Shown: positions 21,602-30,671 of the stretch, one piece after another
How the letters are laid out: each line of letters opens with the position of its first letter
How positions within the stretch are numbered: position 1 is the stretch's first letter
IMG/VR virus record: IMGVR_UViG_3300015242_000024
Span: 1-64,000 of that record
Direction: 5' to 3' (one strand)
Source of the DNA: a virus
DNA: 64,000 bases
Program-made: the position numbers and the translations under genes
The notes under the pieces: generated by a model
What the model saw: only the letters and a program-made list of their open reading frames with translations
Told to the model about the DNA's origin: nothing
Databases searched by the model: none

Positions 21602-23184
21602 TGGTAAGTAAGGTTGTATCAGCAGAAGAGGAGGCCAAGGAGATTGAGGTAAGAGTTGGCTCGGTCATTGAATATGGAGCTTCCTCAAAGGAGCTAGACG
21701 TATTCTCAAGGTCTGCCGATGAAGTCCGCAAGATGGACGGAATCACCCCTGCCATGAAGCGAAAGACGACACGAGAGCTACAGAAGTTCCAGCGTGGAAC
21801 TGGTGGTGCAGGCACTAAGCGCGAAGAGCGCGATGAGATTACGGGATACAACCTATTTGAAGTAGTGATGCCACCTTACAACCTGGACTATCTTGCAGCT
21901 CTATACGAGAAGTCATCGCCTCACGCAGCAGCCGTAAAGGCTAAGGTAAAGAATATCGCCGGGTTGGGATATTCATTCGTAGAGTCTGAATTGACTAAGG
22001 AGACACTTGACCGCGCCGAAGGAGACGAAAAGAAGCTTTCTTCTATGCGTAGAAAGCTATCCCGAGGTAAGCGAGAGCTTAACGACTGGCTAGATTCATG
22101 TAACGAAGAGGATACATTTGATGAGACCCTTTCAAAGATTTGGACCGACTACGAGACAACAGGAAATGCATATATCGAAATTGGTCGAAAGAACACTGGT
22201 GAGATTGGCTATGTAGGCCATATTCCATCAACAACTCTTCGTATTCGAAAGCAAAGAGACGGCTTCGTTCAGATTATTTCTAACCGCGCCGTTTTCTTCA
22301 GAAACTTCGGGGACAAGAAGACAACTGACCCAATTGGTCACGACCCTCGCCCTAACGAAATCATTCACCTTAAGAAGTACACACCTACGCACGGATATTA
22401 CGGTATCCCAGACGTTATTGCTGCTATGTCGGCAGTAACAGGTAACGAATTCTCATCGAGATTCAACCTTGATTACTTCGAGAACAAGGCTGTTCCCCGT
22501 TATGTTATCGTTATTAAGGGTGGTAATCTCTCTGCAAGGTCAGAGCAGCAGATTCTAGAGTTTTTCCAGGCTTCTCTAAAGGGTAAGAATCACAGGACAC
22601 TCTACGTTCCTCTGCCAGCAGATGAAGAAGGCAAGAAGGTCTCATTCGAGATGAAGCCTGTTGAGACTGGAACTCAGGACTCTTCATTCAATAACTACCG
22701 AAAGGGAAACCTGAATGAAATCCTTATGGCACACGGTGTTCCTATTTCCAAGGTATCGCTTGGTGAAGGCGTTTCTCTGGCGGCTGCTAGAGATGCAGAC
22801 AAGACTTTCAAGGAACAGGTATGTCGTCCAGAACAGAGAATTCTCGAAAAGAAGCTCAACAAGATGGTAAAGGAGCTTACTGACGTATTCACCTTGAAGT
22901 TGAACGAGCTTTCATTGACTGACGAAGATACTCAGTCAAAGATTGATGAGCGTTACCTACGTCTTGGCACATACGTACCAAATGAGGTTCGTGCGCGTCA
23001 GGGTCTACCCGGTTTGAAGGGTGGAGACAAGCCAGTGGAACTTAAGCCTCAGCAGGCGGCAGAGCAAAAGACACAGGCTTCGGGAAACAGGAAGAGGGAC
23101 CAGGAACGTACAGCAAATTCAACGGACTCCGCTTCTTCTACAAATTCAAGAAATCCTCAAGGAGAGGGGAGACAGTCCGCCTAA
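21601..23184 (+). CDS. Portal protein
   Basis: A 527-residue HK97/PBSX-type portal that forms the dodecameric DNA gate and head-tail joint. Typical blocks are GNAYIEIGRK (wing), HLKKYTPTHGYYGIPD and a long helical crown with SLAAARDADKTFKEQ. The C-terminal 60 residues are Gln/Ser/Arg-rich and probably disordered. Coupled to the upstream gene. Confidence 0.92.
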   Translation: MVSKVVSAEEEAKEIEVRVGSVIEYGASSKELDVFSRSADEVRKMDGITPAMKRKTTRELQKFQRGTGGAGTKREERDEITGYNLFEVVMPPYNLDYLAALYEKSSPHAAAVKAKVKNIAGLGYSFVESELTKETLDRAEGDEKKLSSMRRKLSRGKRELNDWLDSCNEEDTFDETLSKIWTDYETTGNAYIEIGRKNTGEIGYVGHIPSTTLRIRKQRDGFVQIISNRAVFFRNFGDKKTTDPIGHDPRPNEIIHLKKYTPTHGYYGIPDVIAAMSAVTGNEFSSRFNLDYFENKAVPRYVIVIKGGNLSARSEQQILEFFQASLKGKNHRTLYVPLPADEEGKKVSFEMKPVETGTQDSSFNNYRKGNLNEILMAHGVPISKVSLGEGVSLAAARDADKTFKEQVCRPEQRILEKKLNKMVKELTDVFTLKLNELSLTDEDTQSKIDERYLRLGTYVPNEVRARQGLPGLKGGDKPVELKPQQAAEQKTQASGNRKRDQERTANSTDSASSTNSRNPQGEGRQSA

Positions 23185-23189
23185 CATAA

Positions 23190-23624
23190 ATGCTAACACT
23201 TCTTAGAAGGGCTTTGGAAACTCTGGCAATCGCATTGTCAAGACCAATCAACAAAGTCGCGGCTGTGACTTTGTCAATCTACACATTTCTCTGGGGGTGT
23301 TGGATTGCCAACCCCTTCTGGAATGTGTTTGAGCACGCAAAGGTTTACTCATGGCTTTCGGGCATCGCCCCGGAAACAGTTTGGGGTGGAATTGCTATCG
23401 CCGTAGGAATCATTATGACTTACGGCGTAATCCGCAGTTCATACAATTCATTGACGATTGGAGCGTTCATCGGTTTTATTCATTGGTTGGTTATTTCAAT
23501 GGGATATTTCGCCGGGGATTGGCAGAACACAGGTGGTCTAACCTCTGCTGCTATGGCAATTTACTGCGCCGCTATCTACCTAAACGTGCGATTCATTCAT
23601 TTCCAAGAAACTCACCAGGAATAA
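23190..23624 (+). CDS. Membrane protein, four TM segments
   Basis: A 144-residue protein with about four hydrophobic spans (roughly 22-44, 62-80, 85-108, 112-134). It lies between portal and protease, an odd place for a membrane protein. It could be a second holin or host-membrane factor; no family is assigned. The start ATG 23190 has only distant GGAGAGGGGAGA upstream. Confidence 0.7.
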   Translation: MLTLLRRALETLAIALSRPINKVAAVTLSIYTFLWGCWIANPFWNVFEHAKVYSWLSGIAPETVWGGIAIAVGIIMTYGVIRSSYNSLTIGAFIGFIHWLVISMGYFAGDWQNTGGLTSAAMAIYCAAIYLNVRFIHFQETHQE

Positions 23625-23625
23625 T

Positions 23626-23654
23626 TTGCCTTTTTAAAAGGCGACTGATATTAT
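23626..23654 (+). promoter_or_regulatory. Promoter with hairpin in spacer
   Basis: TTGCCT, 17 bp, TATTAT. GCCTTTT/AAAAGGC (23628-23642) folds across the -35 and spacer. The ATG is 6 nt after the -10. Confidence 0.7.
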
Positions 23655-23660
23655 CTAATC

Positions 23661-24980
23661 ATGGAGATTAAGAAGGCTCAGTGGACTTCCGATGGCGACA
23701 ATGTTCGTCTTACGATGCCACTTTCCAAGGTTGACAAGGAGAACCGCCTGGTTTCAGGTTGGGCTTCTCTCGACAACGCTGACAGCCAAGGAGACGTAGT
23801 TCTCAAGGAGGCCAACCAGCGTGCATTCAGCCGTTTCCGTGGAAACATCCGTGAAATGCATCAGCCTATTGCTGTTGGACGCATGGTTGATTTCAGGGAA
23901 GACTCCTACTTCGACCAGGAGACACAGAAGTTCTATAACGGAATTTTCGTTACGGTATATGTGTCTAAGGGCGCGCAGGATACTTGGGAGAAGGTTCTTG
24001 ATGGAACGCTCCAGGGATTTTCTATCGGCGGTGCGATTAAGGATGCTGAAACTCAGTGGGTAAAGGACGCTAACGCGACCATTCGCTTTGTTAAGGATTA
24101 TGAGCTAGTCGAGCTAAGCTTGGTAGATTCTCCAGCTAACCAATTGGCTAATGTATTCAGCATTACCAAGGCTGCCGATGGTAGTCAGGTAATGAAGGGT
24201 ATGGTAGCAGATACTCGCTCAGAGAACGTATTCTATTGCGAGTCAGATGGGATTGCTAAGACATCCTCCGAAGATTCAGCATCTTGCGGGAACTGCGGTT
24301 CCTCAATGCAGAATATCGGATGGTTTGAGTACGGTACCGAAGAAGAGAAGACTGAAAAGTTTAAGACTCTTCTTGCTGGTCGTAATTCTTCTAACACGAG
24401 CGGTTCAGAAGAACCAATCGCTAAGCAGGAAAATCCTGCACAAAACGAAGGAGGTGTAATCGTGGCAGAAGAGAACAAGACTCCTGAGACTGAGGTTGAG
24501 GCTGGCTCTACGACAACTGAGGTAAACGAGGTTGCTGAAGAGGGTAAGGCTGAGACGGAGGTTGAGTCAAGCACGGAAGCAGTAGCAGAGAAGGCCGATG
24601 AGGAAAAGGCTGAGAAGGCAGCGGACAATTCAGAAGTAGAGCCAGAGGCTGATATTTCAAAGATGTTTGGTGACCTACAGAGTGCTATTGAGTCTGGCCT
24701 TGAGAAGAATGCAAAGGCAGCCGATGAGGCTATCGAGAAGGCAACTAAGGCATTCGAGAGCAAGGTAGAAGAGCTAGTCGCTAAGCACGACGAGCTAACC
24801 AATAAGTTTGAGTCTCTAAAGACTGACATTGGCGGCGTTGAAAAGCGTCTTGACAGTGTAGAATCTGAGACTGCGATTAAGAAGTCCGGCGACCTTGGCG
24901 GGTCAACGGAAGATACCCTACAGAAGAGTAAGGGTTCTAAGTGGGGCGGGCGCTTCCTCGGCCTTTCCGACCTACAGTAA
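23661..24980 (+). CDS. Capsid maturation protease fused to scaffold
   Basis: A 439-residue protein. Residues about 1-175 are a prohead protease (catalytic His in REMHQP, Ser in GFSIGG, then LVELSLVDSPAN). A short Cys-containing segment follows (about 190-215, CGNC). Residues about 268-439 are a Glu/Lys/Ala coiled-coil scaffold. A strong internal start at 24462 would make the scaffold alone. Leaderless transcript. Confidence 0.9.
   Translation: MEIKKAQWTSDGDNVRLTMPLSKVDKENRLVSGWASLDNADSQGDVVLKEANQRAFSRFRGNIREMHQPIAVGRMVDFREDSYFDQETQKFYNGIFVTVYVSKGAQDTWEKVLDGTLQGFSIGGAIKDAETQWVKDANATIRFVKDYELVELSLVDSPANQLANVFSITKAADGSQVMKGMVADTRSENVFYCESDGIAKTSSEDSASCGNCGSSMQNIGWFEYGTEEEKTEKFKTLLAGRNSSNTSGSEEPIAKQENPAQNEGGVIVAEENKTPETEVEAGSTTTEVNEVAEEGKAETEVESSTEAVAEKADEEKAEKAADNSEVEPEADISKMFGDLQSAIESGLEKNAKAADEAIEKATKAFESKVEELVAKHDELTNKFESLKTDIGGVEKRLDSVESETAIKKSGDLGGSTEDTLQKSKGSKWGGRFLGLSDLQ
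24462..24980 (+). CDS. Nested scaffold protein (internal start)
   Basis: A GTG at 24462, in frame with the protease gene (codon 268), is preceded at good spacing by GAAGGAGGTG, one of the best ribosome-binding sites in the window. The product of 172 residues would be the free scaffold, like lambda Nu3 inside C. Confidence 0.75.
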   Translation: MAEENKTPETEVEAGSTTTEVNEVAEEGKAETEVESSTEAVAEKADEEKAEKAADNSEVEPEADISKMFGDLQSAIESGLEKNAKAADEAIEKATKAFESKVEELVAKHDELTNKFESLKTDIGGVEKRLDSVESETAIKKSGDLGGSTEDTLQKSKGSKWGGRFLGLSDLQ

Positions 24981-25015
24981 TAAATTCCTAGGAAATATGG
25001 AGGTGACACAAACGA

Positions 25016-26017
25016 ATGAGCAATAACACAGAAATGCTAGAGAAGGTTATCCGTACTACCGAGGTTGGTTCCGGTGGTGGTGGTCTTCTTAATGCAGAAC
25101 AGGCAGACCGTTTCATTGACTACATGTGGGACGCTACGGTACTTGGTTCACAGGTACGTACAATCCGCATGCGTGCAACGGAGCAGGACATCGACAAGGT
25201 TGGTGTTGGTGAGCGTCTAATGAGAGTTGCTACCGAGGCTGTTGACGATGGTGTCAACGCAGGAGCAACATTCACGAAGATTTCCCTAACGACCAAGAAG
25301 TTGCGTCTTGACTGGGAGCTTTCAACAGAGTCTCTTGAAGACAACATTGAGGGCGACGCTCTTGAGGACCACATTGCGCGTCTCATGGCTACTCAGGCAG
25401 GTAACGACATTGAGGACGTTGCTATCAACGGTAACACCGCACTCACATCAGACCCGCTAATGAAGGCATTCGACGGATGGCGTAAGCTAGCCGTTGCGGG
25501 TGGACACGTTGTTGACCACGCTGGTGGCGCACTTAACCGTGCTGCTGCTAACAAGGCCCTTAAGGCTATGCCACGTAAGTACATGCAGCGTCGTAATGGA
25601 CTTAAGTTCTTCACCGGTTCAAACCTAATTCAGGATTACCTATACGGTCTTACTCAGACTGCATCTGGCCTAATTAGCCTTGAGCAGGTTGCACAGAATG
25701 TAACCCAGAATGGTGTACGCACCGAAGGTGCTGCTGGATTTACTAGCCAGTCTATCTTTGGAGTACCTGTACAGGAAGTTCCACTGTTCCTTGAGACTGT
25801 TGACGGAGATTACTCCGGAGCCGCTGGTGACCACGGTGACCTATGGCTAACATTCCCACAGAACATGCTTTGGGGAGTAAAGCGAGAGATTCAGGTCTAT
25901 CGTGAGTTCAAGCCAAAGAAGGACACCATCGAGTACACAATGTACTGCCGTGTTGGTACACAGATTGAGAACGCTGACGCTTTCGTTGTTGTAAAGAACA
26001 TCAAGGTTTCTGCATAA
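25016..26017 (+). CDS. Major capsid protein
   Basis: A 333-residue HK97-fold protein. It follows the protease/scaffold, has an N-terminal helical arm, an E-loop-like segment and a C-terminal beta domain ending in AFVVVKNIKVSA. GGAGGTGACA precedes the ATG. It is followed by a strong terminator, fitting very high expression. Confidence 0.9.
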   Translation: MSNNTEMLEKVIRTTEVGSGGGGLLNAEQADRFIDYMWDATVLGSQVRTIRMRATEQDIDKVGVGERLMRVATEAVDDGVNAGATFTKISLTTKKLRLDWELSTESLEDNIEGDALEDHIARLMATQAGNDIEDVAINGNTALTSDPLMKAFDGWRKLAVAGGHVVDHAGGALNRAAANKALKAMPRKYMQRRNGLKFFTGSNLIQDYLYGLTQTASGLISLEQVAQNVTQNGVRTEGAAGFTSQSIFGVPVQEVPLFLETVDGDYSGAAGDHGDLWLTFPQNMLWGVKREIQVYREFKPKKDTIEYTMYCRVGTQIENADAFVVVKNIKVSA

Positions 26018-26030
26018 GATTCTGTCCAAT

Positions 26031-26062
26031 GAAACCCCGCCCCTTAATCCGGGCGGGGTTTC
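26031..26062 (+). terminator. Terminator after capsid gene
   Basis: GAAACCCCGCCC pairs with GGGCGGGGTTTC (12 bp), followed by a T-rich stretch. Confidence 0.9.
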
Positions 26063-26083
26063 GTCTTTTTCTAAATCGTCTGC

Positions 26084-26089
26084 TATAAT
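26084..26089 (+). promoter_or_regulatory. -10 box TATAAT
   Basis: A consensus -10 after the capsid terminator; the -35 region (near 26061) is poor. A 5' leader with AGGAGG follows. Confidence 0.45.
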
Positions 26090-26118
26090 GAAATCAATAC
26101 AGGAGGATATACCTAAAA

Positions 26119-26508
26119 ATGAGTTTTGAATCACTGAAGAAGGAAGACCTTCTCAAGATTGCCGATGAGTATGGCGTAGACGCAAAGCCTAGTGACAACA
26201 AGGCTGTAATCATTGCTGCCCTGGCAGAGGATGGTGTTGTTTGGGATGACGTTGCCAAGATGGACAATGTTGTTGCAGAACAGGATGCGCTACTTAAGGA
26301 AGAGAAGGCTGAGGCAAAGGCCAATGGCCCAAAGCAGCTTTTGAAGATGCTCCGCGCCAATAGTTCTTATGAGATTCGTGGAATCAAGTTCACGAGAGAG
26401 CACCCGTTCGCTCTTGTCGCTGAGGACGACGCTGAGTACATCGTAGAGAATGACCCTAATGGATTCCGTTACGCAACGCCTAAGGAGGCAGCGGAATACT
26501 ATGGCTGA
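26119..26508 (+). CDS. Structural protein with SAP/LEM-like N-terminus
   Basis: A 129-residue protein. The N-terminus (about 5-40, LKKEDLLKIADEYG then KAVIIAAL) resembles SAP/LEM/Rho-N helix pairs; the rest is charged. AGGAGGATATACC precedes the ATG. Possibly a head completion protein, by position. Confidence 0.7.
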   Translation: MSFESLKKEDLLKIADEYGVDAKPSDNKAVIIAALAEDGVVWDDVAKMDNVVAEQDALLKEEKAEAKANGPKQLLKMLRANSSYEIRGIKFTREHPFALVAEDDAEYIVENDPNGFRYATPKEAAEYYG

Positions 26509-26887
26509 TATTGTCTTTCCAGGAATGGCAGCAGGGGGTCCTCTAGGACAGGATTACCTTCCTGCCAATTATGACCTCGTGCTGTACAAGGGAGACTATT
26601 TCAGCATGAGCCTTACGTTCAAGAATCCAGACGATAGTCCAATGGACCTAACTGGATATACCGCGCAATGCAGTATTAGAACTGGCATTGGCGTAGACGA
26701 ATCTTTCGATGCAACACTTACCATCACCCCATTGCAGGGAAAGGTTGATGTTCTCTTTCCTAGCACTGTAACTACCACAATTGCCGCCGGGGATTATGTC
26801 TGGGACTTCCAGCTAACAAATCCTGATGATAATGTGCGTACATATTTCGCGGGTGATGTGAAGGTTTACGGAGAGGTGACACAGTGA
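26501..26887 (+). CDS. Ig-like/BppU-like minor structural protein
   Basis: A 128-residue beta-rich protein with GDYFSMSLTFKNPDDSPMDL, the pattern of small Ig-like baseplate or head fibre domains. ATG 26501 overlaps the upstream stop by 8 nt. Its own stop overlaps the next GTG. Confidence 0.65.
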   Translation: MADIVFPGMAAGGPLGQDYLPANYDLVLYKGDYFSMSLTFKNPDDSPMDLTGYTAQCSIRTGIGVDESFDATLTITPLQGKVDVLFPSTVTTTIAAGDYVWDFQLTNPDDNVRTYFAGDVKVYGEVTQ

Positions 26888-28404
26888 CGACCCCAACAGG
26901 TCCAATCACCGTAGAGATTACCACACAGGAGTCTGGGACAGTTCATGTAACCCAGACTCCTGCTCCGGGTCTTTCACTAGCTACAAGTGGGCCACAAGGT
27001 GCTCCGGGAACGCGAATCTTCAAGACGAATGGACAGCCAAGTAATAGCGTAGGTCTCGCAGGTGATTATGCGATTGACACGAATACTGGCAGATTCTATG
27101 GACCCAAGGTATCCAACACATGGCCAACCTGGTCACAAATCCCAACCATCACGGAAACCGGATGGCATCCTGCTGGTCAGGCTGCATTTAACAGCGCTGA
27201 TATTTACCTCACAGAGGCAGGCGGAGGCTTTGGTGGTGGAGCCCTGTGGTTCGGTTCATCGCAGGCTTCTAATGGAGTAGATGTAACCTTTGACTTCGAA
27301 ATGAGCGGTGGCTCGGGTGCTGACGGTATCGCATTTGCATTTGCTGATTCTGCCACATCAAATACATTTGTTGGTGGTGGAGGTGGAGACCTAGGTATTG
27401 TCGGAGTAAATTCCGTGGCGGTGGCTTTTGTTTCCTCTCCAACAGAGAAGGCAAAGATTGTTACCACTACAGCTACTACAATGACTACAGTAGTCGAGTC
27501 AGGAACTCTTGACCTACGACCAAATCCAGTAACAGTAAGAATTAAGTACGATGGAACAAAGCTTACTGTTTGGATTGATGGTACTCAGACATTTGACCAG
27601 ACAATTTCTATTCCTGCGAATTCTAAGCTTGGATTCACTGCTGCCAATGGTGGTTCGGATGATAACCACATTGTAAGAAACGTTTCCTTCGTTCCTTCTG
27701 GCGGAATGCTTATGAAGGGTGATAAGGGAGATTCTGGACCTACAGGAGCTACCGGCGCAGCGGGTACCGATGGAACAAATGGTTCTGCTGGACCAGCGAA
27801 CACGCTTTCAATTGGAACGGTAACCACAGGAGCGGCGGGTTCTTCTGCTAGCTCCTCTATTACAGGCACATCGCCCACACAGACTTTGAATCTCACTATT
27901 CCAAGAGGGGATGCTGGGGTTAAGGGAGATAAGGGTGACACTGGAGATACCGGAACGAACAACACAATCATTGTTCGAAAGACAGCAGATGAAGCAGTAA
28001 CCAGTTCGACTACAGTTCAGGATGACGACCATTTGGTAATTGCTGTTGCCGCTAATTCAGTTTATGCAATTGATTCATTCATGATGTTTGATTCAGACCC
28101 CGCAGCAGATATCAAATTTACATTCACTGGACCAGCAGGCTCAACTATTTACTACACTTCTGATGGTGTTTCTGCCGGAAATACAAATAACATCGGAAGC
28201 ATCAAGATGGATGCAAATGCCGGTGGCGTAGAAACAGTCCTTGGTGGATTTGTTGGCACAAGAACAACGATGCGTCCAGCAGGAGTCTTGGTAACCAGCG
28301 GAACCGCAGGAAATCTCACGTTCCGATGGGCACAGAATGCTTCATCAGCCACACCAACAAACCTCTACGCCAATTCATGGCTAAGAGCACAGAAAATGGC
28401 GTAA
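26884..28404 (+). CDS. Lectin and collagen-like virion protein
   Basis: A 506-residue protein. The middle (about 95-275) is an L-type lectin-like domain (GADGIAFAFADS signature). About 280-310 and 340-360 carry Gly-X-Y repeats (GDKGDSGPTGATG), giving a collagen-like trimer stalk. The C-terminus is a beta-rich head domain. GTG start. Its place between capsid and connectors suggests a head decoration fibre binding host sugars. Confidence 0.75.
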   Translation: MTTPTGPITVEITTQESGTVHVTQTPAPGLSLATSGPQGAPGTRIFKTNGQPSNSVGLAGDYAIDTNTGRFYGPKVSNTWPTWSQIPTITETGWHPAGQAAFNSADIYLTEAGGGFGGGALWFGSSQASNGVDVTFDFEMSGGSGADGIAFAFADSATSNTFVGGGGGDLGIVGVNSVAVAFVSSPTEKAKIVTTTATTMTTVVESGTLDLRPNPVTVRIKYDGTKLTVWIDGTQTFDQTISIPANSKLGFTAANGGSDDNHIVRNVSFVPSGGMLMKGDKGDSGPTGATGAAGTDGTNGSAGPANTLSIGTVTTGAAGSSASSSITGTSPTQTLNLTIPRGDAGVKGDKGDTGDTGTNNTIIVRKTADEAVTSSTTVQDDDHLVIAVAANSVYAIDSFMMFDSDPAADIKFTFTGPAGSTIYYTSDGVSAGNTNNIGSIKMDANAGGVETVLGGFVGTRTTMRPAGVLVTSGTAGNLTFRWAQNASSATPTNLYANSWLRAQKMA

Positions 28405-28431
28405 TAAGTTCTTAGGAGGTATACTTTTATT

Positions 28432-29358
28432 ATGGAAATTTACAGAAATGACCCGGCTAATATTGATTTGAAGGTGCCAGTCACCGCAGTCAACGGAACT
28501 TTCGAGGTTACTGCCTACGAAGGTAATACATTGCTGTACACTTTTCCGACACCAAATGCGATTCCGGGCGGTGGTGGCTATAGAGTAGCCATGCCATTCA
28601 GCCTTGTTCAGGCAGATAAGTCTATTGACATTAGATGGAAGTTTAACTACCTGGAGTTTTCACAGGCGAAGACCTATAACTACACAACGAGAGTGGATGT
28701 CGTTACTCCGTATGTAACCCTTGATGAAATCAAGGAAGCTATTCCAGAGGTACTGACTATGTTTGATAGTGATGCTCGAATGAACATTGAGCTTGTACGT
28801 CTCGAAAGGCGAATCCGTGGAATTATCGATAACTTTACTGGACAGTCGTTCGGAAGGTACATTGGAACTAGAGAAGTAATTGCTTCAGGTGAAGAAGAGC
28901 TTAAGCTTTCAGACAGGCTAGTCAGACTTGATAATATTACTGGTGCAAACATTATCTATTCAGAAGACGGCATCTCGTCACCAGGACTATACACATCTCG
29001 TGGCGATGGCTGGTATGTAGGATTCTCTGCCCCAATTCCAACAGGTGATTATGTATTCGAGAATGTTATTCGAGACCCAGACTCAACTTATAAGCGCGGG
29101 TTCCGAGACAATGTCGTTTACACAGTTACAGGTACATGGGGATGGGATGACGTTCCAGCAGAAGTAAGAGAAGCAGCCCTATCACTTTGTGAAGATGAGC
29201 TTTGCCCACAGTCAGAGTACCGAGACAGGTATCTAAAGAGTATTTCTGGTGATGGATGGAGATATGAATTCAATCCAAACGCCTACTATGGAACAGGAAG
29301 CGTCATTGCTGACCAACTTCTTGAGCCTTTCCGTCGTAGCACAATGACGGTGATTTAA
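28432..29358 (+). CDS. Head-tail connector / adaptor protein
   Basis: A 308-residue protein. The N-terminus (about 1-90) is Ig-like; the rest carries the connector pattern (VTLDEIKEAIPEV helix pair, then EVREAALSLCEDEL). AGGAGG lies about 12 nt before the ATG, and TATACT lies 6 nt before it, so both modes are possible. Confidence 0.75.
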   Translation: MEIYRNDPANIDLKVPVTAVNGTFEVTAYEGNTLLYTFPTPNAIPGGGGYRVAMPFSLVQADKSIDIRWKFNYLEFSQAKTYNYTTRVDVVTPYVTLDEIKEAIPEVLTMFDSDARMNIELVRLERRIRGIIDNFTGQSFGRYIGTREVIASGEEELKLSDRLVRLDNITGANIIYSEDGISSPGLYTSRGDGWYVGFSAPIPTGDYVFENVIRDPDSTYKRGFRDNVVYTVTGTWGWDDVPAEVREAALSLCEDELCPQSEYRDRYLKSISGDGWRYEFNPNAYYGTGSVIADQLLEPFRRSTMTVI

Positions 29359-29847
29359 TTGATTAGATGCCTGAACAGTGCAAAGTTCAGCATGCTGGCA
29401 GACATTGTAAAGCCAGATGCAGCACCAGACGATTCATCTTCAACTGAAGGACACTGGGAATGGGTACAGGACCCTGACTCAGGTGCCTTTATTCAGGTTT
29501 GGGTAACAGACGACCCAAATACACCTGATGTTGAGGGGCACGTGGTAACGCTTAAGTGTCGAGCAAAGGCAGCATTGACCGGAAGCATTCGGTCAGCAGA
29601 ACATTTCGGCTCAGAGTATTTGAATGAAGAATGGGTTAAGCTCGAACTTCCATACAATGCCGACATTACTTTGAGAGACAGAGTAACAAATATCAGAACA
29701 CTCCGTGGCCAGTCACTCTGGTCAGAGGAAGAGTCTGATGGAAACCCACCTACAACATTCGATGTTTTCCGGGTTTCTCCAGAGATTGATGGATTCGGAA
29801 ATCTCATTGGAAAGATTGCTCTAGTCAAGAGGGCGGTGGTTCAGTAA
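29359..29847 (+). CDS. Head-tail stopper-like protein
   Basis: A 162-residue beta-rich protein starting at TTG 29359 directly after the connector stop. The second half has the barrel pattern of head-closure proteins. Assigned mainly by position and size. Confidence 0.6.
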   Translation: MIRCLNSAKFSMLADIVKPDAAPDDSSSTEGHWEWVQDPDSGAFIQVWVTDDPNTPDVEGHVVTLKCRAKAALTGSIRSAEHFGSEYLNEEWVKLELPYNADITLRDRVTNIRTLRGQSLWSEEESDGNPPTTFDVFRVSPEIDGFGNLIGKIALVKRAVVQ

Positions 29848-30671
29848 TGGCCGGAAAGCCATACGTCGGTTTCAATGCCGATATTGCAGAAGCCTCCGCC
29901 CTCTCCGGGTTTCTTACATCATTGTCTGCTCAGATTAAGACTGACAGACATATTTCACCTGTTTTGAAGATGACTCATGCAATTATGTCAGATGAGTTTA
30001 CAGCCTATATGTCTGTAGTTGCTCCAGCACAGATGTCCAGATTCCACCACGTGTATGAGTGGGGACAGATTGGAGACCCTACAGCAAAGCTTTGGGATGA
30101 CGTTCTAATTGGTTCAGGCTCCGTGAGGACGGCTACATTTAAATGGCGGGCGTCAAAGCAATCTGTGCCCGTCCGAGAGGACTTCAAGGCTAAGGGTGTA
30201 AAGCAGATTCACGTCTTTGTCTGGAAGGCTCCCGTTATGGAGTATGGAAAGAATATTGTGATTGCCCCTAAGAGAGGAAAATTTCTCGCCTACTTTACTG
30301 GACCAACAAACCCAGAAAGTAAGTATGCAATGCAGGTCACTCAGAATCCAATTCAGGTAACTGACCCTGGTGGTCCAATGGTAAAGGGTTCCTTTACCAG
30401 AGAATATGTATCTTGGTGGGGTGGCACTGGAGCACAAGGAGTCTTTGAAACAAAGCTTCGAAAGGTTCTAGAAGAAGACCTAGGTCGTATGCCTATTGAA
30501 GAGGTTACGCGACCATTCAGAAGAGCACGAAATAAGAAGTTTGCTTTCCAGGCAATTGCAGATGCAGAGGCAGCGGAGAGAGCAGGAGCAATGGCTGCAA
30601 AGAAGTTTTTGGAGACCCGCTCAAGAAAGTATATTGAGGCTGCCAAGGCTAGAGAGAGGTTGATTGGATAA
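29847..30671 (+). CDS. Neck / minor structural protein
   Basis: A 274-residue protein, mixed alpha/beta, with a basic helical C-terminus. The start overlaps the previous stop (TAATG) and its stop overlaps the next start. By position a neck or gp10-like protein; no domain is proven. Confidence 0.65.
   Translation: MAGKPYVGFNADIAEASALSGFLTSLSAQIKTDRHISPVLKMTHAIMSDEFTAYMSVVAPAQMSRFHHVYEWGQIGDPTAKLWDDVLIGSGSVRTATFKWRASKQSVPVREDFKAKGVKQIHVFVWKAPVMEYGKNIVIAPKRGKFLAYFTGPTNPESKYAMQVTQNPIQVTDPGGPMVKGSFTREYVSWWGGTGAQGVFETKLRKVLEEDLGRMPIEEVTRPFRRARNKKFAFQAIADAEAAERAGAMAAKKFLETRSRKYIEAAKARERLIG

Noticed and set aside
24233-25009. Minus-strand Ser-rich frame opposite the scaffold
   Set aside because: The Ser-rich composition is the complement of Glu/Lys/Ala-rich scaffold codons; no start signal.
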